A stretch of DNA of 64,000 nucleotides from Hevea brasiliensis. Taxonomy: Eukaryota > Streptophyta > Magnoliopsida > Malpighiales > Euphorbiaceae. The stretch is from NCBI RefSeq assembly GCF_030052815.1, contig NC_079495.1, forward strand, positions 112,060,584 through 112,124,583. The letters run 5' to 3'. The notes under the pieces are model-generated. The model searched no databases, was not told where the DNA came from, and saw only the letters and a program-made list of their open reading frames with translations. Within the stretch, counting starts at the first letter, position 1; every line of letters begins with the position of its first letter. Both the position numbers and the translations under genes were made by a program. Shown piece after piece: positions 1 through 9,489 of this stretch.

Positions 1-78
1 CTTTCCCTGTAGCGATGTGTGGCCCAATATTTGCCCAAGCACTTTCTACACCTTTCCTGAACCGTAAAGGAGTTGATC
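1..78 (-). CDS. Possible exon of an unidentified gene, cut by the window start
   Basis: Read on the minus strand, bases 78 to 1 give an open frame of about 26 codons (including ...VESAWANIGPHIAT...). It is directly preceded by a good acceptor (CATAG before GATC). The composition looks more protein-like than the surrounding DNA, but I do not recognise the family and the rest lies outside the window. It could equally be chance. No other exon of this gene was found between here and the SAM-domain gene. Confidence 0.25.
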
Positions 79-1490
79 CTATGACTGCATAGTTCTGTCA
101 GTCTTTCATAACTGAACATGATGCACTTGACAATGTATATAGATTAACATTTCATTATCCAGTATCAACTTAAAAGATTCGATTAAAGCACTTACAATGC
201 CATCCTACAGTAGTCATAGATGCTTACTTCTCTAAAGCTTTAGACAGGATCAATAATCATAGATGCTTACTTCTCTAAGGCTTTAGACAGGATCAATAAA
301 GGATTCAATGATGCATCAACTTTATATAATCATATGTCCTAACAGAATAAAACAAGGGACAATGAAGCTTAAGGCTCTGAATGAAAGAGTGAGTCATAAT
401 GTCTATGAAATTAAAAATTTATTTACATGTAAAGCATTACTTTTACAGAGAAAAATAGTGAATAAATGTATGCATGGAACAATAAACAATAGATTGACAC
501 TGAAATAGAACCTAACCCAAACAGGACTGGTCCCTTTCAGGCATAAACTGGAGCAAGCAGAACATCCATGTGAATTGAGGATAAAGATGTAACAATGGCA
601 CATCTGACGAACTCCTCAATAACAGAATCCAGATATTGATGTTCACACTTTTCAAACAGGAAAGGGGTTTTGCATCTGTGTGCTAAGCTTTGGAGAGATC
701 AAAGGCATAAAGAAGAGATAGAAAGACACAAAGAATGGTAAAAGAGAAGAGAGGAGAGAAGTTAGTTTAAAGGAAAAAAAAATGGATAGCAAAAGTCGAG
801 CTTAGGTATTAAAGCTGCTGTATCTCTGAAATCTCTGAATTCACTCTATGAGCAGCAGTGGCCCAGTAGCACAAGTCATGGGGCTGATCTACCACTCATG
901 CTAGTGCTTAACATTATGACCCAACTTAGAACTTTTGTTACATGCTCCCAAAGTAGTTGGCATAAGAAGAATACCAGCAATACCCGTAAAAGATCTAACC
1001 AAGGAAAAAATGAAGCATAACCACCTTGCATGCAAGAGCCCATATCAGTAAAATGAAAACTATTAACAAGCAACTGATCAACTACACTCCCTTAAATAAG
1101 GAAACATAATGGTAAATCTTTGAATTTAAACAGATTCCTTGAGAAATATATTTGGTTGCAGATCAAAGGTATAGCAAATGGAAAAAATCAACTCAAGAAA
1201 GGAACATGATGGTGAAGCTGTGCATACCATCCAACAAATAAACTTTCTATCTTCGTCAATTAATTTGCTATTAACATAATCTTAATTAATCAGGCAATTG
1301 CAATATTCAATCATGTATATCAAAATGCAGGTAAAGTACCAAAATTTTAACACCTCACAACAAAAGATACAAAACTATATTGCCATTATTGGTTAGAAAG
1401 ATCAAATTCATCCATAACCGGTTTCCCCCCTTGTATGAGCAATAAACTTACACATTTTATATAAAAAAAAATTGAACAAAAAAAAGAAAC
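79..1490. other. AT-rich non-coding stretch
   Basis: No convincing coding region was found on either strand. It contains a 43-bp tandem duplication (214-299) and purine-rich tracts around 740-790. The part next to 1490 should hold the 3' UTR of the minus-strand SAM-domain gene. Confidence 0.5.
214..299. repeat. 43-bp tandem duplication
   Basis: The unit beginning TCATAGATGCTTACTTCTCT is present at 214-256 and again at 257-299. I see a single substitution between the copies (A to G in CTAAAGC/CTAAGGC), so the duplication is recent. Confidence 0.85.
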
Positions 1491-2360
1491 TCACGAAAAC
1501 CCCTTGCGAAGCTTCTGAATCGCAGAGTACAGTTTCCGCCTGGAACCCACAGCATTTATACCCATATCTTTAAGATCCTCCAAGGTTAGTAATGGCAATA
1601 TCTCATCATCCACTTCGTGTACCTCGAAAACTGGAGCATATCGGCTCAATCCCAATTCAATTAACCAAGTCCTCACTCCTTCGCTCGTGCCGCAATTTCG
1701 GTCCCTGGAATCCGATTCCGGGTGATTTTCCATTTCCATTGCATCGTTTTCCCTACTCTCTGAAACCCTAGGCCGACCTGTGCCCGTTCTCCGGTGGCCG
1801 TGCCACATATCAAGCACAACGTTGTCCACAGAATGAACCGGGCTCTGCTCCTTTAACAGACTATCCGAGTCCTGATCAAAATCCCTAAACCCTTCATCCC
1901 CATCTTCTCGACTATCTCCCTCAGCTCCTCCTCCCTCGACGTTGGATGTCCAATTCGATCTCACTCTCTTCGTCGTCGCTCTCTTTGCTTTCTTACGGTG
2001 CCCGAAGTCAAGATTTACTTCACCGTTTTGGGCATTTCCCTCTGTTTCTTGGATTTCATAGCTATCATTGCCGTTAACGAGGTTGGTTAAAGACCGGGCC
2101 TTGACGGACTTAGAAGAGTCTTTAGGGATTCGCCAGGGGTGCTTGGTGCGGCGAACGTGCGTATCATATGAGAAAGTGGTCGCTTGTTCGCCGATCTCAC
2201 CGAGACGGACGCTGGGCCGGCGTTGCCGTTTCGGGGCTGGAGGTGGCGGTGGGGCGGCTTTCTCGATTTCGGCAGGTGGTGCAACCGCTGTAGTTGCAGT
2301 GGCAGGCGTGGTGGAGATAGTGTCGATGGGCTGTTCCGGCGGCCGTAACTCGGCGGCCAT
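1491..2360 (-). CDS. SAM-domain protein, single exon (289 aa)
   Basis: Intronless reading frame encoding a low-complexity, charged N-terminal part and a C-terminal sterile alpha motif (SAM) at about residues 229-289. The SAM part carries the typical W-L...L-G-L...Y...F and L-x-x-L-x-x-M-G-I patterns and a basic last helix. SAM domains mediate homo- or hetero-oligomerisation or bind RNA; small plant SAM proteins of this layout are poorly characterised. I chose the start at 2360 (MAAELRPPEQ...), which follows a run of T on the plus strand and opens a normal N-terminus with Pro/Ala-rich and Arg/Lys-rich segments. The frame is open upstream to an ATG at 2621, so a 376-aa form cannot be excluded, but that extension looks like translated 5' UTR. 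Basic clusters near residues 120-150 could be nuclear localisation signals (inference). The family call is firm; the specific role is unknown. Confidence 0.85.
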   Translation of the reverse strand: MAAELRPPEQPIDTISTTPATATTAVAPPAEIEKAAPPPPPAPKRQRRPSVRLGEIGEQATTFSYDTHVRRTKHPWRIPKDSSKSVKARSLTNLVNGNDSYEIQETEGNAQNGEVNLDFGHRKKAKRATTKRVRSNWTSNVEGGGAEGDSREDGDEGFRDFDQDSDSLLKEQSPVHSVDNVVLDMWHGHRRTGTGRPRVSESRENDAMEMENHPESDSRDRNCGTSEGVRTWLIELGLSRYAPVFEVHEVDDEILPLLTLEDLKDMGINAVGSRRKLYSAIQKLRKGFS

Positions 2361-2621
2361 GACGGTGACTTTTTTTTTTTGTCGGAGTGTGATAGATAAG
2401 AGAGGAGAGTGTTTGTGAATAATGGAGTGGGCGCAGGATAAGGGCTCCTGGTCCTCATTGGATAGGGGCGATGTGCTGCTTATAGAGTTTGACGTGTATG
2501 GCTTCTGGAGCGTTTGATGAAGCTCAAATTTTGGTGTCGGATTTTTAATGAAAATCTGATGGTAGGGGTTTACTGAAGGAACGTGATGGGATATGTTGGG
2601 CCGCAGCGCTCGACAAATCAT

Positions 2622-3682
2622 AAGAACGTCCGTACATATTCAATTACATAACAATAATTTTTCTTAATTTGTGAATAATGGATACCATGGCGAGTAAAAA
2701 TAAATATATAGAAAATTTATTGAATAATTTTGTGCAACTAATTTTCCTTTCAATTCCTCCCTCTCACTTTAGAACGAAAGTTCACTTTCTATTTTTGCTT
2801 TGCCTAAGGTTTTCTACTCTTTCTTTTGTCGGCACTACGGCTCCCTCTCCCCCTTACAGGCAGAGGAGCTCTTCCCTCTCTCATCCTACCACCTTTTAAG
2901 TAGGTTATATATTGTCTTTGGTCTCTATTTTTTAATTCAGTGCAGATTAGTGTGTGTAAAAAGAGGATAAACCCTAGAATCATGTTATGCTTGGGTGCTT
3001 GGGTAGATTTGGTGAAAATAAGCTTATGTTTTTGTCTGAGGAGGGGCATTCAGAGAGTTTGAAGTGTTTGGTTGAGCGAGAGTCATCGCACTTTAGCTAT
3101 ATATGAGATTGAAAGGCCGATCGGCTCTACCTCCACATCTGGTTCCTCTCCCTCTAAGGGCCACCAATAGAAGTATGGTTGAGTTGGTTTATTGGCTCCC
3201 ATGGCTGTTTTTAGTTTACAGGGTATGTTTATGGTTACTTAACTATGATTAGCTTGATGCGACGATCTAATGAAACTGGGTCTCTTCTGAGCCGCAATGG
3301 AGTTCATTTGATCTCTAATTAAAAGAATCTCCTCCTTCAAACAATCCCATTAGCAGCAGTATTACACCTTGTAATATCGCATCTTTTGATACTGGTTCTC
3401 TACTTGTTTTCTATTTCTACCATAGGTTTCATAATTTGTGGAATAAGGCTTCGGCAATACTAGGTTGTTTGTATTGGACTTGCCCTTTTCTATCGGCCTG
3501 AGCTTGGATCTTGTATTTATAGCTAGGCTTTTTATGAAATCACTAATATTGAAAAAAAAATTACATATTATTTCTCAATTTCCTCGATTTCAAATTGAAA
3601 CAAGAAAATTAATAAACTTCAATTTTAATCATAAAAAAAATTTCATTTTCAGGTTTAATAAGTTCCCCTAAGATTGGAAACT
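2622..3682. other. Intergenic DNA left of the retrotransposon nest
   Basis: Contains the presumed promoter and 5' UTR side of the SAM-domain gene (minus strand) and then low-complexity, increasingly AT-rich DNA (3540-3680). No frame with family features was found. Before the copia insertion this DNA was continuous with position 31044 onward. Confidence 0.5.
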
Positions 3683-3687
3683 GGCAA
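3683..3687. repeat. Target-site duplication of the copia element (left copy, GGCAA)
   Basis: GGCAA here is repeated at 31039-31043, directly outside the other end of the copia element. It fixes both element borders despite the unusual LTR ends. Confidence 0.85.
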
Positions 3688-3927
3688 TATCAAGAAATGG
3701 AAATGAGCATTGAAAAATTGCTTCTCATTGAATGATTGAAGGGCTTATATGCAAGATAAGCTAACAAACTAAAAGAAAACTAACTACACAAGTATTAGTA
3801 GTTACATATGCTAATCACACCATCAGTTACACAGGCTCTGTTTAACTAGCTGATAAATAATTTCAATTTAGCAACTAGAAACTTCAGCTCTTTCCTTCTT
3901 TTGGTGAAACTTTAACCTCCTGAGATA
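3688..3927 (-). repeat. Copia 3' LTR (about 240 bp)
   Basis: Matches the split LTR at 17575-17759 plus 30947-31038. On the minus strand it starts TATCTCAGGAGG and ends TTGATA. It lacks about 37 bp present in the other copy (around the AACTAACTACACAAG segment). The sequence CCCACTCGCAA at 3928-3938, on the minus strand TTGCGAGTGGG, is the polypurine tract next to it. Confidence 0.9.
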
Positions 3928-3938
3928 CCCACTCGCAA

Positions 3939-4538
3939 GCTGGAGAATAAAGATTGAATATTCCCAGCTTGGATTAAAGCTCTAAGAAAGGTGCTGATGT
4001 CAAAGGCTTGGTAAAAATATCAGCAACTTGAGCAGAAGTAGAAATAGGTAGCAACTTGACAAGACCCTGTTGAACCTTTTTACAAACCAAATGACAATCT
4101 AACTCCATGTGTGTTGATACATTCATGAAAGTTTGGGTTAGCTGCTATATGTAATGCAGATTGGTTGTCACAATAAACCAAGGCTGGTTATTTATAAGAA
4201 ACAACAAGATCAGTCAAAAAATAAGTAAGCTATTGAATTCCACAATTAACAGCAGCTAAAGCCCTATACTTAGCCTCAGAGGAGGACCTAGGAACAATGG
4301 TTTGTTTCTTGGATTTCCAAGACATCAAGGGAGAGCCTAGAAAAATGCAAAAACTAGTGACAGATCTTATGGTATCCACACACCCAGCTTAATATGAATC
4401 ACTAAAGCTCTTTAACTAAATGGTAGAATTAGCAGGGAAGAACAAACCATGTCCAGGTGAAGCTTTAACATATCTCAATATCCTATGAATAGCTTGCATA
4501 TGAATATCAGTTGGGGCAGCAAGAAACTAACTAAGCTA
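3939..4538 (-). pseudogene. Copia RNase H region, degenerate
   Basis: Minus-strand translation across several frames shows copia RNase H landmarks: a segment reading like AIHRILRYVKASPGHGLFF, a core with SWKSKKQTIVPRSSSEAKYRAL, and a CDNQSALHIAANP-like motif. Stops interrupt it (for example just after the SDSY motif near 4390). It directly follows the RT region and precedes the polypurine tract, as expected. Confidence 0.8.
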
Positions 4539-5419
4539 TTAAATAGAATATCTCAAATCTGCTCTTGTTGTGATAAGATACAAAAGTCTTCCAATCATCC
4601 TTCTGTATGAGGCAAGATTAGAAAGAACATGACCAGAATTTTTCTGCAGTTTTAAGGAGCAATCCATAGGGGTTGATGCTGGCTTAGAAGCCAAATAACC
4701 AGAATCAGATAAAATCTCAATAGCATATATTCTCTGGTTGATAATAATTCCTTGAGAAGATCTTGTAATCTCCAACCCTAGAAAAAATTTTAAATTTCCC
4801 AAATCCTTGATTTTAAAAGAATTATCAAGGAACTCTTCACATGCTCAATCTCAGTCAAGTCATTTCCTGCAAGAATTACATCATCCACATACACTAATAA
4901 TGCAGTGAATGAAAAAGATGAATGCTTAACAAAGAGGGAATAATCTGTTTTGGACTGAGTATAACCAATAGAGAGCAAAGCACTAGAAAGTTTTGAAAAC
5001 CATTGCCGATTAGCCTATTTCAACCCATAAAGAGGCTTTAACAACTTGCAGACTTGATTAGGCTTAGAGGCTTGGAAGCCCTAAGGTAAAATCATATAAA
5101 CCTCTTCATTTAAATCTCCATGCAAAAAAGTATTATTGACATCCAATTGTTGAAAGATCCAATTATTAGCAGTAGAGAGAGCTAGAAGTAATCTAACAGT
5201 TGTCATTTTAGCAACAGGAGAAAATGCATCAAAATAATCAATTTCTTTAGTCTGAGTATAACCCTTAGCTACTAATCGGGCTTTGTATCTCTCGATGGAA
5301 CCATTAGCTTTTAATTTGATCTTGTAAACCCACTTACATCGAATTGGTGTTTTCCCATTTGATAGGTCAACAAGTTCCCAAGTTTTTTTCTGTTCCAAAG
5401 CTTGAATTTCAGACAGCAT
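4539..5419 (-). pseudogene. Copia reverse transcriptase, broken into several frames
   Basis: Three adjacent minus-strand frames (5419-5081, 4978-4790, 4802-4539) together cover the copia RT domain (RVT_2). Seen: [24 protein letters not shown] near the start, the [11 protein letters not shown] and [10 protein letters not shown] motifs, the catalytic YVDD in ALLVYVDDVILAGND, and FLGLEI followed by the SDSGYLASKPASTPM segment. Frameshifts near 5080-4980 and at about 4795 separate them. In a living element this enzyme copies the RNA genome into DNA in the cytoplasmic particle; here it cannot be made intact. Confidence 0.9.
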
Positions 5420-5461
5420 AGCATCTTTTCAATAGTCATGTTTAATGGCTTGGGAATAGGT

Positions 5462-5466
5462 CTTAG
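5462..5466. repeat. Target-site duplication of the solo LTR (CTTAG)
   Basis: CTTAG at 5462-5466 is repeated at 6928-6932 on the other side of the insert. The copia coding sequence resumes directly after it. Confidence 0.85.
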
Positions 5467-6927
5467 TGATGTCCCAAAATAAGTCCAAGAGGGGGGTGAA
5501 TTGGACTAAAATAATTTTTCGGTTCTTACTCAAAACCTTTGAAAAATTATAGCTTAGTTCAACCTTGTTTTCTACTATGAAATATGTGTGTAAATATGTG
5601 TGTGATACTGCTCAAATAATTAGTTGATACAAAGCTGGCTTAAAAATATTCAGTATACTGATCTGATAAGATATATTAGCACTCAGTAAAACTACCAGTA
5701 ATATAAATAAAATCACAGCACAGTAAACAGAGCAGTAGACAGAATTTATCAATGAACAACAGATATAACATTAAGCAAATTATATCAGATCTCAGTAGAT
5801 TCAACAGTAAACAAATTATCTCAGTTTGCAACATAGTTAATAGTAAACTGTATCAATTCTCAACTCAGTAAAAATAATTCAACCAGAAAATTAAAGTGCA
5901 TAAATTTAAAGAGTAAGAGTTGAGAGAATTGAACACTGAATTTTATAGTAGTTCGGCCTAATTAGCCTACATCCACTCTCTCAAAGATCCCAATTTGAGT
6001 CTTCACTTTACTATTCTTCTCTTCTAAAGGCAAGAGACAAAAAGTCCTTTACAAATCTTCACACCAAAGCTTTTACAAGTAGCTTCACACTTCTACCAAG
6101 AGTTATCTCAAACACTCTTCACAATCAAGCTTCAATAGGTACTTGAATGACCTCTCATAAATGCTAAGAAGGTGTTTAAAACTCAATCTCACTTAAATCA
6201 ATAGAATCTATAAAGAAGAGATGAGTAGGTATGCCAATAATGAGCAATAAAAACAATTTGAGCCCTTTGAATGAAATCTTTAATGACTTTAAGAGATTAG
6301 GAATAGTAGAGAAACTTTCATTAAGTGCAAAATGATTAAGGATAAGTATATTTACAGCCTTAGATCGTTTTTTACCGTTTGAGAACTCATTTGAACATTA
6401 CAATTTCAAATTTTAAGAAAATAGCCACTATTTTATCGTTTTCTGCGATGTTGTGCAAAGTTGAGTCAGTTAGCATACTAGAAACAGTTAACAAACCAGT
6501 TAGCATACTAGAAACAATAGCAAATACCAAATTATAGTAAAATACTTTTAGGCCATTGATAATTCAAAATAAGTTTTGAAAACTTAGGATAAAAATTTGA
6601 GGGATTAAAAATAAGTATCATTGGCTTCTACTCCTCAAATCTTTTCACAAGCAATCCTAAAAGTTTAAACTAACTTCTGCACTATGTACCTTTATTTTGA
6701 TCTTCAATGTAGCTTAAAAGGTAACATTTTCTTTCTTCTTTGTCTTTGATTTATCTTGTGTTATCTTAGGATATCGTCCTTTCTTTAAAATATAAGTTCA
6801 TCATCAACTCCAAGAATCTTTTTCTTTATCCTTAGAAAAGCACAACACTTAAAATAAGGTTAGTTTGATTCTAGTTGAGTTTTGTTATCATCGAAATTCA
6901 TGCTCCTTTGAACTCATGGGGTCAACA
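5467..6927. mobile_element. Solo LTR (1461 bp) of an unidentified LTR retrotransposon
   Basis: The insert begins TGATGTCCCAAAATAAG and ends GGGGTCAACA, that is TG...CA, and has a perfect 5-bp target duplication. It has no second LTR, primer site or coding frame. It carries the GAGGGGGGTGAATTGG motif (about 5491) and a GTAGTTCGGCC...CATCCACTC segment (about 5950), both of a kind common in plant LTRs. It sits between the integrase and RT parts of the copia element. Best explained as one LTR left after LTR-LTR recombination. Orientation and family are not certain. Confidence 0.8.
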
Positions 6928-7600
6928 CTTAGGTTCTACTAAAGTGGAGGAATGTAAAACAAAATGCCTGTGAGGAATAAACAAATGATCATAAGACAAA
7001 AATGAGAAAGAGGATATAGAATACATGAAGTATTACCAGCTACAGCTGAAGATGAAAGATTACAGTGATAGTCCTGCAAATAAGAAGGTGGTTTTCTAAT
7101 ACATTGAGACTGTATTAGAAGAGACAAAAGTGGTGGAGAAGGTAAAGCTATAACAAGTTGGCTAGATAGAGGAGAGGGGAAATAAAAAATGGGAAGAGTT
7201 GTATCTTGTGGCAAAGAAATAGGAACAAAAGGACTGGTATGAGAATGAGAATGATATGGAAAAACTGATTGATAACAAATAACATTCCTAGACAAAAAAA
7301 AATTCTCTAGTGGTGAGATCAAGCAAAATCTAAACTTTTGTATCACTCTTATAACAAAAGGATAGACATTTTCTTGCTTTAGTGTCAAACTTAGACCTAT
7401 GTGCAGTAAGTGTGGTAGCAAAGCAAAGAGAACTAAACACTTTAAGATGAGAAAAATCAGTAATGGTGTGATATAACACTTCGTATGGAGTTCTATTTTG
7501 AAGTAATGGAGTAGGTAACCTATTTATGAGATGAACAGAATGTGAAACAACATATGACAGAAACTTTTAGGCAAATTTGCTTAAAAAAGAATAGCTTTAG
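6928..7600 (-). pseudogene. Copia linker between integrase and RT, degenerate
   Basis: A minus-strand frame (7421-6939) contains a segment resembling the copia integrase C-terminal part (...FFLSRNVICYQSVFPYHS...), which in intact elements reads like FFxSRDVxFxExxFPF. It continues into a Ser/Pro-rich linker before the RT domain. Stops and shifts are present. Confidence 0.75.
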
Positions 7601-8413
7601 CCACATTACGTATATGTTGAAGTTTTCTTTCTGCTACTGCATTTTGCTGAGGTGTATCAACGCAAGTGGTTTGATGGATAATCCCTTTGGATGAATTAAA
7701 TGAAGGCATAGAAAACTCCAAACCATTATCACTTCTAATAGTTTTGACTTTAGCTGAAAATTAAGTATCCACAAGAGTAATAAAAGATTGAACAAGAGAC
7801 TGTGTTTCTGATTTATTTTTCATAAGAAATATCCAAGTGTGTCTAGAAAAATCATCTATAATAGTAAGAAAGTGTATATGTCCATGAATTGTTGTTACAT
7901 AACAGGGACACCAAATATTAACAAGCAAAAGATCAAAAACAGCAATGGTTTGAGACAAACTAGAGGGAAATGGTAATTTTCTTTGTTTTGCAAAATGACA
8001 TACATCACATACTTAATTTGACAAGAAAGTAATAGTAGGGTATTTATCTGTATGGTAGCTAATCTAGCTAAGGAAGGGTGTCTTAATCTAAAATGCTAGA
8101 GGTTGAAATCATAATGAACATTTGCAAAGGAAGTAGCTTTAAAGGAAACAAAAGACAAACTAGTAGAATTTGGTGATGGAATTAATGAAGTAAGCATTGC
8201 AAGCTCTATCAAAGCATGTAATCCACCTTGAGCTTTAGCTTAATCAATCTTCTTCAAAGTACTCAGATCCTGTATTAAACATTTGTCATGATAAAACATT
8301 AGGGAACAATTAAGAGAAGAAGTGAGTTTACTAACAGAAATGAGATTGAACTTGAATTGGGGAATGTAAAGGACATCAGTAAGTATAAAGGATCGAGAAA
8401 AATGTACTGTACC
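7601..8413 (-). pseudogene. Copia integrase with GAG-pre-integrase region, degenerate
   Basis: Minus-strand remnants include the LYIPQFKFNLISVSKL-like segment (about 8330-8390), the HHCC zinc-binding region (about 7990-8110, with CDVCHFAKQ-like residues), the DDE core with LTIIDDFSRHTWIFL (frame 7958-7761) and IRSDNGLEF plus QNAVAERK further on. The first catalytic Asp, normally in HFDIWGP, reads Asn here (LLVNIWCP). Several stops interrupt it. Integrase would join the cDNA to chromosomal DNA; this copy is inactive. Confidence 0.85.
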
Positions 8414-8418
8414 AAAAA

Positions 8419-9489
8419 TGTCATACCCAACCTATGGACCGGATCGGTACTAAGACCTGGGCCGATATAAAGCCCCCGAGGCCCGTAGTAAGCCTCATTG
8501 TTCCCAAACCCATGACCAAGCCCACAATTTAGGCCCAACATGCATATAAAATAATTTAAATTAACTATTATAATTTTATTTCGGACCAACTTAACTTAAT
8601 AATTATCAGAAATTAAAATTAGGAGAGCCTAGCTCAACCCTGTTACATCATTCACAAACTATTTAAAAATCATAAAATTTTTCATTTTTTAATACAAAAC
8701 TTAAATTCATACTGTTCCTGATAAGATCAATACTACTGCTAGTACATGTAGAGTACTAAATTATAAATTTAGAGAATAATAATAAAATTAAGTAATTATT
8801 GATAACCTACGAGAAAAGAAGTAGGTTATTCTGAAAAAAGTCTCCTCCTGTAGCTTGAAAAAAAAAAAAGAGTGAACAAGAGTGAGCGTTCGACTCAAAG
8901 AGTAAAATACCAATTTTAAGTATAATTTCTATAGCTATCTAAAACTAATGCGTCCTAACAGTGAAATGCAACACCATCATATATATCCATACAAGTCACA
9001 TCATAGCAGCAAAAAGGTAATTTGGAGCACACACACACCCAATAATATTCAAACTGTACATATACAGGAGTTGATTCCCTATACAACTCTCTTAATCCAA
9101 TCTCTGCCAGCGAGTGTCTCTCAAGTCGAACTTTCGCTTAATGAACCAAATGCGGGGTCCCAGCAAGTGTCTCTCAAGCCGTGTCTACCCCGACTTATCC
9201 ATAAAGGATTGGGTCCCAGCGAGTGTCTCTCAAGCCATGTCTACCCGTCCTGTCCATATCCAATACCATACCACACGCACGCCAACGCACACACGCTGCT
9301 CCAAATTACCACAAACAACATCCATGACACTTCATCAATTATGAATGTAATATAAAATGTGCCTAGTATTTAACTATATAGATACATATTTATAAGCGAT
9401 GCATGGGCATGCTTGAACATATAATAATATCGAAATTATAATTAAAATTAATATTTTACTCATAATACACCAGAGATTACTGTAGAGGT
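8419..9489 (-). repeat. Element B 3' LTR, truncated
   Basis: Aligns with 13370-14418 (both begin on the plus strand with TGTCA...ACCCAACCTATGG and share CCCGAGGCCCGTAGTAAGC). Similarity stops abruptly after GATTACTGTAGAGGT at 9489, whereas the other copy runs on for another 1.75 kb. A segment (about 8940-9080) differs completely between the two copies. Confidence 0.85.
9108..9240. repeat. 53-56-bp tandem repeats in element B LTR (left copy)
   Basis: The core CAGCRAGTGTCTCTCAAG occurs at 9108, 9161 and 9217. The same array is in the right LTR at about 14042, 14095 and 14152. Confidence 0.85.
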
